A program made the translations under genes and the position numbers. A stretch of DNA of 64,000 bases, from NCBI GenBank assembly GCA_030431775.1, contig JAUIHW010000020.1, forward strand, positions 1 to 64,000. Direction: 5' to 3'. A model generated the notes under the pieces. The model was given only the letters and a program-made list of their open reading frames with translations. It did not search any database and was not told the DNA's origin. Below are positions 35,865 through 45,185 of the stretch, in pieces. The first letter of the stretch is position 1, and the number at the start of each line of letters is the position of its first letter. The DNA comes from Gammaproteobacteria bacterium (lineage in GTDB: Bacteria > Pseudomonadota > Gammaproteobacteria > Pseudomonadales > JAUIET01).

Positions 35865-37112
35865 CTACAACTCTCGTAGCGGTGTGTACTGGATACCGAT
35901 AGAGAACTCATTCGAGTCAAAACTACTGCTTTGAGTATCCCGCTTTTGACGTCGATAGCTATAGTTTAGATTAAGATCCCACTTTTCTGACAGTTTGTAT
36001 AATAACGACGGAGAAAATGTGAGGTAGTCCCGGTCATCTAGATTGCCTGCGGCTTCCACCTGTGAGCTGTTTTCAAAATAACGGGTTTGAATACGGCCGG
36101 CAAAACGCTCACTGAAAGCCCATGTCCCGGTAATTCCCACTAGATTGGTTACCACAAAACCGCCTGAGGCGCTTGGGTTTTGCGTGCGCTGCGCCAATAA
36201 CTGATAGCGAGAAGTCTCTCCCCTGCTCCGCCATCGAACACGGCCGGAAATAACTGAATCAGAAAATGAACCAGTATTTGCGTCGAAGTCCATGTCGCTA
36301 AAGCCCAACTCATAAGAAAAGTCTGATATCTCTGAAAGGTTGTGAAGCAAACCTACTCTGAGCTCGTAACCATCCACACTTTGATCGCTTGTAAATGACA
36401 GGTTTGAACTTTTATTTTTAAAATCAAGGGCTTCCAGCTCAACCGTAAAGGCAGTCTTGTCGCTGAGAGCACGACTGGCTCCGAGCGTCAGCTTATGGCG
36501 TTCGGAATCACGCAGGTTCGAATCGGTCTGATAGCTACGATCCCTAAAGCCATAGCCAAGCGTGATGTTCATCTTTTCCGTAAGGTTGTGTGACCAACTG
36601 GCGTCCACTTGAGCAGTATCTCGTTTGAACTGCTCGTCAAGTAAACCCGTTTCGGAGTCGTCAGACACCTCATCATCTAATTCTTCGCTACTGGTGGACT
36701 GGTTGATCAAATCCTCAGTGTAAGTTGCCCGCAGGTTGATTTTTGTACGCTCGGACAGGTTGGAGTCGTAATTTACGCCGAAATAGGGCAAAAGGTCTTC
36801 ATTCAGCCCCTCGGCATCGGTTTCGTATTTGCGGAAGTCAGCGCCCACGTAAAATGTCATTTCAGAGGACTCGGTAAACCGCCCAGCTTCCATCTGCAGA
36901 AAACCCTGTACAGCGGAACTGTCGTCCGCGTCTTCGCGCAATTGGATGGCGTCGTTGTAGCCAGCCTCAAGACCGAATTGCGGCCAGAGTTTCCAAGTTT
37001 CACCGTAAGCGCTGGCCGTTGCGATACCGCCGACGAAAACAGCCACACGGGCAAACCGCTTGCGCTTGTCAGATAATATTGGAGCAGTGAAAAAAGTGTG
37101 TGGTGCGGACAT
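35865..37112 (-). CDS. Outer-membrane beta-barrel protein of the EPS locus
   Basis: A 415-residue exported protein: a signal-like start (KRFARVAVFVGGIATASAYG), then alternating beta-strand sequence with repeated aromatic-ended strands (SEMTFYVGADFRKY, GYELRVGLLHNLSEISDFSY, YKLSEKWDLNLNYSYRRQ) and a C-terminal IGIQYTPLREL. It fits the PEP-CTERM/XrtA-associated barrel protein placed between Wza and Wzz genes. It may serve export of the polysaccharide across the outer membrane; the role is inferred from family and position. Confidence 0.85.
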   Translation of the reverse strand: MSAPHTFFTAPILSDKRKRFARVAVFVGGIATASAYGETWKLWPQFGLEAGYNDAIQLREDADDSSAVQGFLQMEAGRFTESSEMTFYVGADFRKYETDAEGLNEDLLPYFGVNYDSNLSERTKINLRATYTEDLINQSTSSEELDDEVSDDSETGLLDEQFKRDTAQVDASWSHNLTEKMNITLGYGFRDRSYQTDSNLRDSERHKLTLGASRALSDKTAFTVELEALDFKNKSSNLSFTSDQSVDGYELRVGLLHNLSEISDFSYELGFSDMDFDANTGSFSDSVISGRVRWRSRGETSRYQLLAQRTQNPSASGGFVVTNLVGITGTWAFSERFAGRIQTRYFENSSQVEAAGNLDDRDYLTFSPSLLYKLSEKWDLNLNYSYRRQKRDTQSSSFDSNEFSIGIQYTPLREL

Positions 37113-37186
37113 GTCGGACCTCTGAGCGGTAGCGCCTTGTTAAAGCCCTAATTGTATTGGATTTTGTTGCCGCCGGAATATGTGCT

Positions 37187-37834
37187 TTACGGCACAATTA
37201 CGGTGTCGCCGGCTTTCAGGGTAATGTTTTGTGAGAGATTCCTGCCGCGCTCCACATCAGCATAATTGAATTTAAAAACGCGTTCTGAGCTCCCATCGCG
37301 GCGGACAACCTTGATATCCTGCTTCTTGGCATAAGGCGTAACGCCGTCGGCCAAAGTAATAGCCTGCATGACGTTGACGTAACTGCCGAGTACAAATTCG
37401 CCTGGGTTGTTCACTTTTCCTACAACATAAACACGGTACCCTGCTACCTTAGCCACGGTAACTGAAACCACGGCCTCTGGAATATACTTCTGTAGCTTGT
37501 TGGTAATCTCCGCTTCGAGTTCTTTCACCGTACGTCCTTGAGCCACCACCTCACCAGCTAGAGGAAAAGAGATGGCGCCATCAGGGCGCACCACAACTTG
37601 CCGAGTGAGTTCCTCTTCTTCCCAGACAAATATATCCAGAACATCCTCCGGGGCGAGCTGATAGCTGATGCTCGCCTGCAGTTGATTGGCACCGATTCCC
37701 TCTTGTGATTGCTGGTCATCCGAAGCACCGGAATTTGCGCAAGCTGCCAGGAACACAACAGCCAAAAAATGCATTGAAAGTATTGATCGGCGTCGAGTTG
37801 CTGCGCTTAGCATATTTGAGTGAATTTTAGACAT
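37187..37834 (-). CDS. Polysaccharide export lipoprotein (Wza/GfcE-like)
   Basis: About 215 residues from the ATG at 37834. A lipoprotein signal is visible (FLAVVFLAACANSG, lipobox ending at Cys), then the Poly_export (PF02563-type) domain YQLAPEDVLDIFVWEEEEL, and the SLBB-like part VYVVGKVNNPGEF and VRRDGSSERVFKF. It would form the outer-membrane export channel. It starts the leftward export/regulation block Wza-barrel-Wzz-kinase-ATPase-glpD. A longer upstream frame is unlikely, as it lacks a signal sequence start. Confidence 0.9.
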   Translation of the reverse strand: MSKIHSNMLSAATRRRSILSMHFLAVVFLAACANSGASDDQQSQEGIGANQLQASISYQLAPEDVLDIFVWEEEELTRQVVVRPDGAISFPLAGEVVAQGRTVKELEAEITNKLQKYIPEAVVSVTVAKVAGYRVYVVGKVNNPGEFVLGSYVNVMQAITLADGVTPYAKKQDIKVVRRDGSSERVFKFNYADVERGRNLSQNITLKAGDTVIVP

Positions 37835-38084
37835 GAGAGGGCCCTCGGAAAATGAAGTGTAAGCGAGATAAACTCTGCAACTTCCTAGTCTTCTAATCAT
37901 TGCACTAGAAACCGAATTCTAGACTAATCTGCGGAGATCTCAATGCTCGGTCATTCCTGAGATTGGCTGCACTCACCGGCATCAAACCTTTAGTTTACAT
38001 TTGCCATGGTTTTGTAAGCCAACGCTCACGTGATTTTCAGCACCTTAAGTTGCTTGGGGGTCGCATGAGCGTAAAAAAACGACA

Positions 38085-38090
38085 TATAAT
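38085..38090 (+). promoter_or_regulatory. Possible -10 box upstream of a sulfotransferase gene
   Basis: TATAAT at 37 bases before the ATG at 38127, inside the palindrome-like TATAATTATA and just after a run of seven A. No convincing -35 hexamer is seen. The region between 37835 and 38126 carries both divergent start regions and shows no other gene. Confidence 0.3.
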
Positions 38091-38126
38091 TATAGCGAGC
38101 CTGATTCTAATGGCGACCTCAAGTCT

Positions 38127-38807
38127 ATGATTATCTCGAACGAAAAAAAATTCATATTTTTTGCGTTTAATAAAACTGGCTCTACCAGTGTTGAGCAAGT
38201 GCTAAGTAAAGAAAATAGCAAACTCATTTCTGGTTACCTTTGGTTAAATTACAAACTGCTGTTGAGTGGTAAACGCCACTTCAAGCACGTCGATCCGCGA
38301 GACATAAAGCAAATCCTCGGAGCAAGACGCTGGGATAATTACTTTAAATTTACATTTGTCAGGAACCCCTGGAGCCGAGCTGTTTCGCTATACAACTATC
38401 ACCGGAAATCTGACCCGGCTAGATTCCCTTTGGCCCAAAAGTCCTTTAAAGAGTGGGTGCTTGGTGGAGGAACTGGAACCGCCAATCGGTCCATGTCAGA
38501 CTTCATCAGAGACGATAACGGTGCTTTGATACTGGACTTTGTAGGTAGGTATGAAACGCTCCAGCAGGATTTCTCTTACATCTGCAAGGAAATCGGCTTA
38601 CCCGACAGCCTTCTGCCGCATGCTAATCAATCGACCCGTGAGGATTATAGGAAGTACTACGATGATGAAACGCGCGAAATTGTGCGAAACTGGTGCAGCA
38701 CCGACATTGCTGAATTTGACTATCGATTCTGGGAGGATCAGTCGCGTAACACCGAGCTTCCTTCAGGCTTACCTAAGCAAGGCGATCAGTTTCTCGACGC
38801 TTCGTAA
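38127..38807 (+). CDS. Sulfotransferase (Sulfotransfer_2-like)
   Basis: A 226-residue cytoplasmic enzyme with the PAPS 5'-phosphosulfate loop FFAFNKTGSTSVEQVL near the N-terminus and the 3'-phosphate-binding FVRNPWSRAVSLYNYHRK. It is likely to transfer sulfate from PAPS to a carbohydrate. Divergent from the Wza block, and its 3' end overlaps the convergent GT4 gene by 39 bases. Family: sulfotransferases related to carbohydrate sulfotransferases. Confidence 0.88.
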   Translation: MIISNEKKFIFFAFNKTGSTSVEQVLSKENSKLISGYLWLNYKLLLSGKRHFKHVDPRDIKQILGARRWDNYFKFTFVRNPWSRAVSLYNYHRKSDPARFPLAQKSFKEWVLGGGTGTANRSMSDFIRDDNGALILDFVGRYETLQQDFSYICKEIGLPDSLLPHANQSTREDYRKYYDDETREIVRNWCSTDIAEFDYRFWEDQSRNTELPSGLPKQGDQFLDAS

Positions 38808-39875
38808 CGAGTTGTTTTTCTCGGTATAGTCTGCCGCCCTTCTGCCAATTTCTTCGCGCAAACCGCTGTTTTCAATTAGTTTACTAACGGCTTCTTTCAG
38901 CCCAGCATAGCTTTCACCAAGCATTCCCAACTTTTGGTCTTTGAGCAATCCATCAATATCAGCATACAGGCTGACAACTGGCACTCCTCGCTGCCATGCC
39001 TGCACATAAGTATTCGAGTAGCCTTCCGTCAAACTGGTATTAACAAGAATATGGCTCCTCGAAATCTCATAATTGACCCGGGACACATTCTGTTCGCCGA
39101 GAAAATGAAAGTTCTCTATCTTTTTTGCCCGATCCAGAAGAGTCTGATATCCCATCTGCAGCCCGGGTCTGCCGATCATTACAAACTCAATATCCTTTCT
39201 CGCAGAAAGATCCTCTGCCAATTGCACAAAAAGTTCGGGCTGCTTGACGGGCTTCAGGTTGGCCACCCAAATGATACGGATCGGTAAGGCATTGTGATTT
39301 GTTGATTCTTCAGGTGATGGCAGTATATTCTGAAAAACAGTGCACTCCTCTCTACCAAAATTCTTCAGCAATAAGTCGCGCTGTTTATTGGTCTGAACCA
39401 GGATATTGTCGGCATTTCCGATTGCATATCGCGCCAAGCGTTTTTCGATGGATTCCAGTATTTTCATCGGCCAACTTGTCGCAAAGAATTCTCCTGGCAT
39501 AAGGTCATAGTCACTTGCGACGTGATAAATAAATTGCTTCTTATGCCTTTTGGCATAGAACGCGCAATAGCCCGTATGGGCTGTAAGCGCATTCTGATAA
39601 ATAATGTCAGGGTTCAGCTCGCTTAGCGCTGACATAAGGTTAAAGTAATCAAATATCAGACTTTTTTTGTACAGCCAATGCTTGGGATCACTTATTTGCT
39701 TAACATCATATGACAATCCATGGCTTTCAGCCGGCGTACGATTGGCGAGATAGCAGACCGAATGATCTGTTCGCGTAGCCAACTGATCCGCAATAATACC
39801 CGCCTGAAAAGGAGCCCCTCCCATATTTGCTAGTGGATGGGATCTTAAAACAATAGCAATTACCCGTTTTTTCAT
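38769..39875 (-). CDS. Family 4 glycosyltransferase
   Basis: A 368-residue GT-B-fold glycosyltransferase. The donor half is recognisable by RIIWVANLKPVKQPELFVQL, FVMIGRPGLQMGY and SRSHILVNTSLTEGYSNTYVQ, where a Glu lies in the expected nucleotide-sugar motif. The N-terminal acceptor half has GGAPFQAGIIADQL. It adds a sugar to the polysaccharide unit; specificity is unknown. The 3' end overlaps the convergent sulfotransferase gene. Confidence 0.88.
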   Translation of the reverse strand: MKKRVIAIVLRSHPLANMGGAPFQAGIIADQLATRTDHSVCYLANRTPAESHGLSYDVKQISDPKHWLYKKSLIFDYFNLMSALSELNPDIIYQNALTAHTGYCAFYAKRHKKQFIYHVASDYDLMPGEFFATSWPMKILESIEKRLARYAIGNADNILVQTNKQRDLLLKNFGREECTVFQNILPSPEESTNHNALPIRIIWVANLKPVKQPELFVQLAEDLSARKDIEFVMIGRPGLQMGYQTLLDRAKKIENFHFLGEQNVSRVNYEISRSHILVNTSLTEGYSNTYVQAWQRGVPVVSLYADIDGLLKDQKLGMLGESYAGLKEAVSKLIENSGLREEIGRRAADYTEKNNSLRSVEKLIALLR

Positions 39876-40176
39876 TCAATGACTCTTGATTATATTGGTA
39901 AGCACATTTGATTTAGCATCCTTGCCAATGCACACAAATATCAACCGAACTCCATTACACACAGCTAGTTGCGGAAAACTAACCAAAGGAGTAAAGCATA
40001 GCAGCTTGATCTATACTCTACACTCTGCCATCGCAACCACAGAAAGTGCAGGACAATTACTAGCCATCATGATGATTGATTCTTTTTACAGTCTATGAAA
40101 TCAATTCTCTGACAAAGATCAAATTGCAAAAACCACTGCGTCGATAGAAAGTGATTTCATCAAGCTCAAATCTTCT
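39876..40176 (+). other. Gene-free AT-rich interval between GT4 and polymerase genes
   Basis: About 300 bases separating divergent starts. A 70-codon open frame at 39886-40098 has no family signal or ribosome site. No clear promoter pair, RNA or repeat was recognised. Confidence 0.5.
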
Positions 40177-41511
40177 ATGAATAATCAACCAAAAGAATCA
40201 ATGAGATTTACCCGGCTGACTATTTGGTTTGCATTCATATTGGCATACTCAGTTCCATTTTTAGCATTTAACAAATTGCTTCCAAATAGTGCCAGACATC
40301 TGACCGACCTCGGTGCAATATTCATTTTTATTGCATTGGTAGCGGAGGCTGTTAGAACCAGACAGTTTTTTTTGCCGGCTAAATACACTTTATTTGCGAT
40401 TTTTCTTATTATGGCGATAACGCTAAGCGCAATCGTAAGCGGCCAGAGCTTGGGGTCCTTATTGTTTGGAATTAAGATCTATTTTGTTTACATTCCTTAT
40501 TTTTTGTTGCCATTTGCAGTCAGATTCACTCATGGTGAGGTGCAAGGCTGGCTGACCTTTTTACTTTCTATCGCTATTCTTCAGCTTCCGTTGACCCTGT
40601 TCCAACGCTTTATTCAGTTTGGTGACAGAATGCACACAGGGGATTACATTACCGGTTTAATGGGTATATCCTCCTTCCTGTCAATTTTTTTGATTTGTGC
40701 GATCGCCCTAGTTAACGCTTACTATTTGCACAAAAAGATTTCGCTGATCAGTTTACTGGTTCTCACCGTCGTTTTCTTTCTCCCCACAACCATTAACGAA
40801 ACTAAAGGGACTCTATTTCTTCTTCCCCTGGCGCTGACAGTACCTGCTTTGATCTACGTATTGAGAAGCGGATCTCTGGCGAAATTCATTCCAGTTGCTT
40901 TGATTGGCGGACTATTTTTTACAGCCTTTGTCGCCATCTACAATCAGTTTGAGCAAGCGGTGTTTGACCGAACCCTCGCTGAGAAAGACCTTTTTGAATA
41001 TACTTTCAGGGACAGAGAGCAATTTAGAGATTCCAGTGAATCTCCGGTAGCCGCCCAGCGGAAATTGAATAAGACTGGGGAAACTGGCAGAGGCGACGCA
41101 ATACTCATCCCGCTTGAGGTCCTTTCGAGTGACGGTTTGCTCGCCTTCGGCAAAGGGCTGGGCAATATCACCCATACTACAGTTCCATTTTTCCTGGGCG
41201 ATGGCGATAAATATGAGCACCTGAAACCCACCTATAATGTGGTAAGCCGTGTACTATGGGAGCTGGGGCTGATTGGCGTGGTGTTGGCATTTACTATTGT
41301 AGGCCTCGTTACAGCGGACATCTGGTCGCTTTTACAGAGAACCGGGTTCGATGCCATGATTGCTACTGGCTGGCTTGGAGTTACTGCCGTGCTTGCCGCT
41401 TCTATGGTTTATAAAGACCTTATAAATGCGAATGTTCTGAGTGCACCCTTCTGGTTAATCACGGGGTACCTTTGCAGCTTGCAACAAAGCAGACCAGTCA
41501 GCAAAATATAA
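40177..41511 (+). CDS. O-antigen ligase/polymerase-like membrane protein (Wzy-like)
   Basis: A 444-residue polytopic membrane protein with roughly ten hydrophobic helices and a large hydrophilic loop (about residues 265-345). The segment FLPTTINETKGTLFLLPLAL is typical of EPS polymerases. It probably polymerises repeat units on the periplasmic face. It lies alone between oppositely oriented genes, and its GC content is low. Confidence 0.85.
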   Translation: MNNQPKESMRFTRLTIWFAFILAYSVPFLAFNKLLPNSARHLTDLGAIFIFIALVAEAVRTRQFFLPAKYTLFAIFLIMAITLSAIVSGQSLGSLLFGIKIYFVYIPYFLLPFAVRFTHGEVQGWLTFLLSIAILQLPLTLFQRFIQFGDRMHTGDYITGLMGISSFLSIFLICAIALVNAYYLHKKISLISLLVLTVVFFLPTTINETKGTLFLLPLALTVPALIYVLRSGSLAKFIPVALIGGLFFTAFVAIYNQFEQAVFDRTLAEKDLFEYTFRDREQFRDSSESPVAAQRKLNKTGETGRGDAILIPLEVLSSDGLLAFGKGLGNITHTTVPFFLGDGDKYEHLKPTYNVVSRVLWELGLIGVVLAFTIVGLVTADIWSLLQRTGFDAMIATGWLGVTAVLAASMVYKDLINANVLSAPFWLITGYLCSLQQSRPVSKI

Positions 41512-41574
41512 CCTTCATGTTTCTGCCGGCAAACCTTATCTTAATTGAAAAGCCAAGCCAGATAGAAACCTTTC

Positions 41575-42549
41575 TTAAGCCGAGCCGGAATCTATAGATT
41601 GCCAATAATCACGGAGCCACTCCTGTTCATCGGCGAAAAGTAATTCCAAATGATTCCGTAAATCGGGGGGAATGCTTGAGCCACTGGTTGGGTTGACTGG
41701 TCGGTCAAGCCTCGCTGTCACGTGCTCTGGAAGAGGTTCAGACGCTCCCAAATGATCAAGGATTCTTCGCACTAATTTTGCAGGTCTGTTCGCAATATCT
41801 TCATATTTTCCGATGAAAAGGGCACTTTCAGGCAAACAGTGTTGCCAGTTTTTGATCATTTTCGAATACTGGCCGCAAGCAATTTGATATTCTGCGTTGA
41901 AAAAGCTCATAAAGTCTTCGCTGGTTGGCGCTCTTTTTTTCCCATTATGCGCATCACGTACCAAATCTTTTTTGGCATGTGACCATGCCCTGTCAACGGG
42001 ATCTCTTACCATGAGTACAATTTTAATATTAGGGTTCAGCCTGACAATATCTTTAATCATCGACTGGGGCAATGTAGCATATGAAGCCGTAGCTTCCCCC
42101 ATCAGACCATCGCTACGCATCGGTGACTGTACCTTGCGTACCGTATCAATGGTACGTCTTAGGAAATCTGTTTCAAAGAATTTGGAATACCAACGTAGGT
42201 CATGCGCTCCAATCCCAAGTGTGCGAAATGAGTCAAAGTAGGCTATTTTAATCAGTTCCTTAAGGCCATATCCGGGCGAGCTAAGGGCTTGAGACAAAAC
42301 AAATGATTCCTTATGTAAGGATACTGGCAGGCTTTTCTCTGCCACTCTGTTAAAAAAATAGAGCTCTTTCGGGAAGGAAAATACAAGGTTGGGGTGCTCG
42401 CATAAATTGCTGTAAATCCATGTGGTACCGGTCCTTTGGGGGCCTACAATCAAGAAATCTGGAAAATTGATTACCTGCTTTTTGGGAGCAGTATGAACGT
42501 TGAAGTGGTTCAAATTAAGGCTGGCAATACTGTTTATATCAAGTTGCAT
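41575..42549 (-). CDS. Sulfotransferase domain protein
   Basis: About 324 residues from the ATG at 42549 (MQLDINSIASLN). The PAPS-binding loop is FLIVGPQRTGTTWIYSNL and the 3'-phosphate segment VLMVRDPVDRAWSHAKKDL, typical of PF00685-like sulfotransferases. It would sulfate a sugar or lipid carrier intermediate. It converges with the polymerase gene. Confidence 0.88.
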   Translation of the reverse strand: MQLDINSIASLNLNHFNVHTAPKKQVINFPDFLIVGPQRTGTTWIYSNLCEHPNLVFSFPKELYFFNRVAEKSLPVSLHKESFVLSQALSSPGYGLKELIKIAYFDSFRTLGIGAHDLRWYSKFFETDFLRRTIDTVRKVQSPMRSDGLMGEATASYATLPQSMIKDIVRLNPNIKIVLMVRDPVDRAWSHAKKDLVRDAHNGKKRAPTSEDFMSFFNAEYQIACGQYSKMIKNWQHCLPESALFIGKYEDIANRPAKLVRRILDHLGASEPLPEHVTARLDRPVNPTSGSSIPPDLRNHLELLFADEQEWLRDYWQSIDSGSA

Positions 42550-42884
42550 GTCAAAAGAAACTGATAAGCAAACACTGAAGTCTAGCAGCAAATCGCAAGC
42601 ATGATAGTCGGGCTGTTTAAAAGAGGGATGTGAAGCCTGTTGGCCAGGTCACAGCTTGTTTGATTTCCTTCCTCTACCACTGTGACTACTTTCAAAATTA
42701 GAAGAATTCCGGTTAGATAGTATCCTGAGTTAGCTCTACAATTAGCGTAGTTAAAGTCAACACATTGGTTGGTTGTAGGTAGTCCAGTCAAAGCTCAAGG
42801 TAAGGATTTGATTTGGTATTACTGTTGTAGTTGGCTAATCATTAACCGGTTGACTGCCAAACAAAACGGGATCAGGAACAGAAC
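42550..42884 (+). other. Gene-free interval upstream of the exported 420-residue protein
   Basis: About 335 bases without a supported gene. A 69-codon frame on the minus strand at 42582-42791 has no recognisable features. The region probably holds promoters for the two divergent genes, but I cannot define boxes. Confidence 0.5.
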
Positions 42885-44147
42885 ATGCTACCAGCTTTAT
42901 TGAGCTTAAAACGTCCTACTAGCCGAATCCTTTTGGTCGCGGCACTGTTGCTATCGGCAAATTGCTCTTCTGCAGATTATCCAGATGATATCAGACAAGT
43001 TACGGTGCTCGGCTATCAAGTAGACCGGCAAAACTGGAATCGGGGAAGCGACTGGTTTGAAAAAGCCTGGAAAAAGCATCATGCCACTATTTGGCGCGAC
43101 CAGAGAGAGGCCTATCGTTACCACAAACCAGTTGTAATGTTTCCATTCGAATGGAAACAGATTTATAACGATGATTCAATTACCCCTACATCTGAACAAG
43201 CGAGAGATCATAACTGGAAGAACTACCGTTGGAACAACGGCGGAGCAGATGACCCAATCGCCACGGCCAAGCAACACCCAAGAGTTAAAGCTGGTGATGC
43301 CGTAATCATCCCTAAAATAGGCTTCACTGCAACCGCAACTCCTTTTCCGATACCTAGATTTATTAAAGCGAATAAAGATTGGTGGTGGGGTGCTGGGAGC
43401 ACCAGTACCGGACCGGCATCACAGGAGTTTATTCGGCTGGATATTCCGGAAGTAAGGCAGCATGTCGAGAACGTGCTATATGCGATCACACAAAAATGGG
43501 GGTCAGACCCAGCGATAGCAATGTTTGTTTTTGGGGAATATTTTAACGGACCGGCTGAAGAGCACCCGCCGGGTTTTAACTCAACCAAGCATAAGGAGGC
43601 AGTAAAGACCATTCTTCGGAATGTCATAGCAAAAATGCCACGAGACAATAATAACAGAAGGCAAATGTTGGGCCTTGCCAGCCCTAATTTTGGTGGTAGC
43701 TTTATTCGTAAGGACATCATCACAATGGGCCTGGTTCCAGTCGAGTCAAACGTCGAACCACGCTTTCCGCCTGAGAGCTTCAAGCTAACTGAGGATCAGG
43801 TTTACTACGCCGAAAATGGCGCACATCTATTCTCGAAAGGGGATTCAAGATTTTATGATCTCGGCAAGAAATTTGATTGGAGCCGAGCTCCCGACAACCC
43901 TTTTGGCTATGGCCCGCATAGCAAGAATGTACCACTTACCGCGGAACAGTATATGTGGTACAGAACCCATATTATTCCGACTCAAAGCATAGTCTTCGGT
44001 ATTGGTCCTGGAGTGGGCCAAGAGGATATAGAATCGGCCATAAGAAAGTTTGGTAGAGGCGGCACCCAAGCAAACAATTGGGGTGGCAGTCCTAGAAAAT
44101 TGGAGATTGTCTCGCCGCCTGAGCCTCCGAGCATGACCTTTAATTAA
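42885..44147 (+). CDS. Exported protein of unknown family, possibly a TIM-barrel glycan-active enzyme
   Basis: A 420-residue protein with a signal peptide (RILLVAALLLSANCSSADYP, not a good lipobox because Asn precedes Cys). I do not recognise the family. Visible features: VVMFPFEWKQIYNDD, a Trp-rich KDWWWGAGS, IPEVRQHVENVLYAITQKWG followed by IAMFVFGEYFNGPAEEHPPG, in which a Glu follows a predicted beta strand, as acid/base residues do in TIM-barrel glycosidases. A later IVFGIGPGVGQEDIESAIRK could be another strand-end. The position in a sulfated-EPS locus suggests a periplasmic hydrolase, lyase or modifying enzyme; this is inference only. Confidence 0.75.
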   Translation: MLPALLSLKRPTSRILLVAALLLSANCSSADYPDDIRQVTVLGYQVDRQNWNRGSDWFEKAWKKHHATIWRDQREAYRYHKPVVMFPFEWKQIYNDDSITPTSEQARDHNWKNYRWNNGGADDPIATAKQHPRVKAGDAVIIPKIGFTATATPFPIPRFIKANKDWWWGAGSTSTGPASQEFIRLDIPEVRQHVENVLYAITQKWGSDPAIAMFVFGEYFNGPAEEHPPGFNSTKHKEAVKTILRNVIAKMPRDNNNRRQMLGLASPNFGGSFIRKDIITMGLVPVESNVEPRFPPESFKLTEDQVYYAENGAHLFSKGDSRFYDLGKKFDWSRAPDNPFGYGPHSKNVPLTAEQYMWYRTHIIPTQSIVFGIGPGVGQEDIESAIRKFGRGGTQANNWGGSPRKLEIVSPPEPPSMTFN

Positions 44148-44365
44148 GTGCTTAGTTTATTAATGCAGCTGGCTTACTGGTGCAGCGATTAGGATAGCAA
44201 AATCCGTATTTTCTTGCATCATCCCGGGTAAATTGATCCACATCATAATAAGGCTAAATTTATTCGCATCCATGTTCTGCAATCCGTTTGATGCCACTCT
44301 GGTAGTGTACTATATGCGATCATAGCCATCGGAGGCACTACCCCCAAGGTGGGTCGAGCGGACTG

Positions 44366-45046
44366 ATGATCCGACAGAACAAATACGTGAAGCTATTCAG
44401 GCAGCGCCTACGTAATAGGCGGGCTGAAATCTTTCTAAAGCTGCTTGATCAAATAGATGCTAGCGGAACCCTAAGAGTTTTGGACGTGGGTGGAACTATC
44501 AAGTACTGGAAGATGTTGCAGGCCAGCTTGAGTGATACAGAACTGAATTTGGATATCACTTTAGCAAACATAGGATCTGAAAAATCTGGAGAAATTACCA
44601 AGCTGGCTTTCGGAAGTGGGCGAGCAGCGCATATCAAGGAGATAGATGCTAATGCACTGGATCCAAACCTCTATGATTCTAAAAAATATGACGTTATTCA
44701 CTCCAATTCAGTCATTGAGCATGTCGGCAATTGGACACAAATCAAAGTGTTTGCGGACAATATTGTGCAATCAGGTTTACCCTACTTCATACAAACGCCT
44801 AACTTCTGGTTTCCTTTTGAACCGCATTTCGAACTGCCTTTTTTCATGCTATTGCCGTTGCCTCTAAAGCAAATTTTAATCAAACTAAAATTCGGAGGTG
44901 ACCTCGATAGCATTAATAAAAAGCTGGACGGTGTTCGACTACTGACGAGCTCAGAGTTTGAGTACCTATTTTGTAACGCAGAAATTCAACGTGAGAAAGT
45001 ATTGATGATTAACAAGAGTTTCATCGCGACTTTCGTCAGCAGCTAA
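44366..45046 (+). CDS. SAM-dependent methyltransferase-like protein
   Basis: A 226-residue protein with a class I methyltransferase core: LRVLDVGGTIKYWKML in the position of motif I and YDVIHSNSVIEHVGNW, a conserved motif of the Methyltransf_11/23 group. The N-terminal 30 residues are basic (KLFRQRLRNRRAE). It probably methylates a sugar residue. It is separated from neighbours by 218 and 139 bases, both without recognised features. Confidence 0.8.
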   Translation: MIRQNKYVKLFRQRLRNRRAEIFLKLLDQIDASGTLRVLDVGGTIKYWKMLQASLSDTELNLDITLANIGSEKSGEITKLAFGSGRAAHIKEIDANALDPNLYDSKKYDVIHSNSVIEHVGNWTQIKVFADNIVQSGLPYFIQTPNFWFPFEPHFELPFFMLLPLPLKQILIKLKFGGDLDSINKKLDGVRLLTSSEFEYLFCNAEIQREKVLMINKSFIATFVSS

Positions 45047-45185
45047 CTACAGCAGTATTAGCTAGGATTTGGCCACATTCTCCCCACTTTTTTGTATGCC
45101 CGCCGACATCCAGCCAACTTACTAATAGCTAAATACACCATCTACAACTAGACTATCTGGCAGGCTCAACAGTTTTCTACAAACA

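Noticed and set aside
37835-38126. Sigma-54 promoter for the EPS export block
   Set aside because: I looked for a GG-N10-GC pattern on both strands and found no convincing site.
39886-40098. 70-codon frame in the gap before the polymerase gene
   Set aside because: No ribosome site, no family resemblance, and composition like non-coding DNA.
42582-42791. 69-codon minus-strand frame
   Set aside because: No recognisable features; probably chance in a divergent promoter region.
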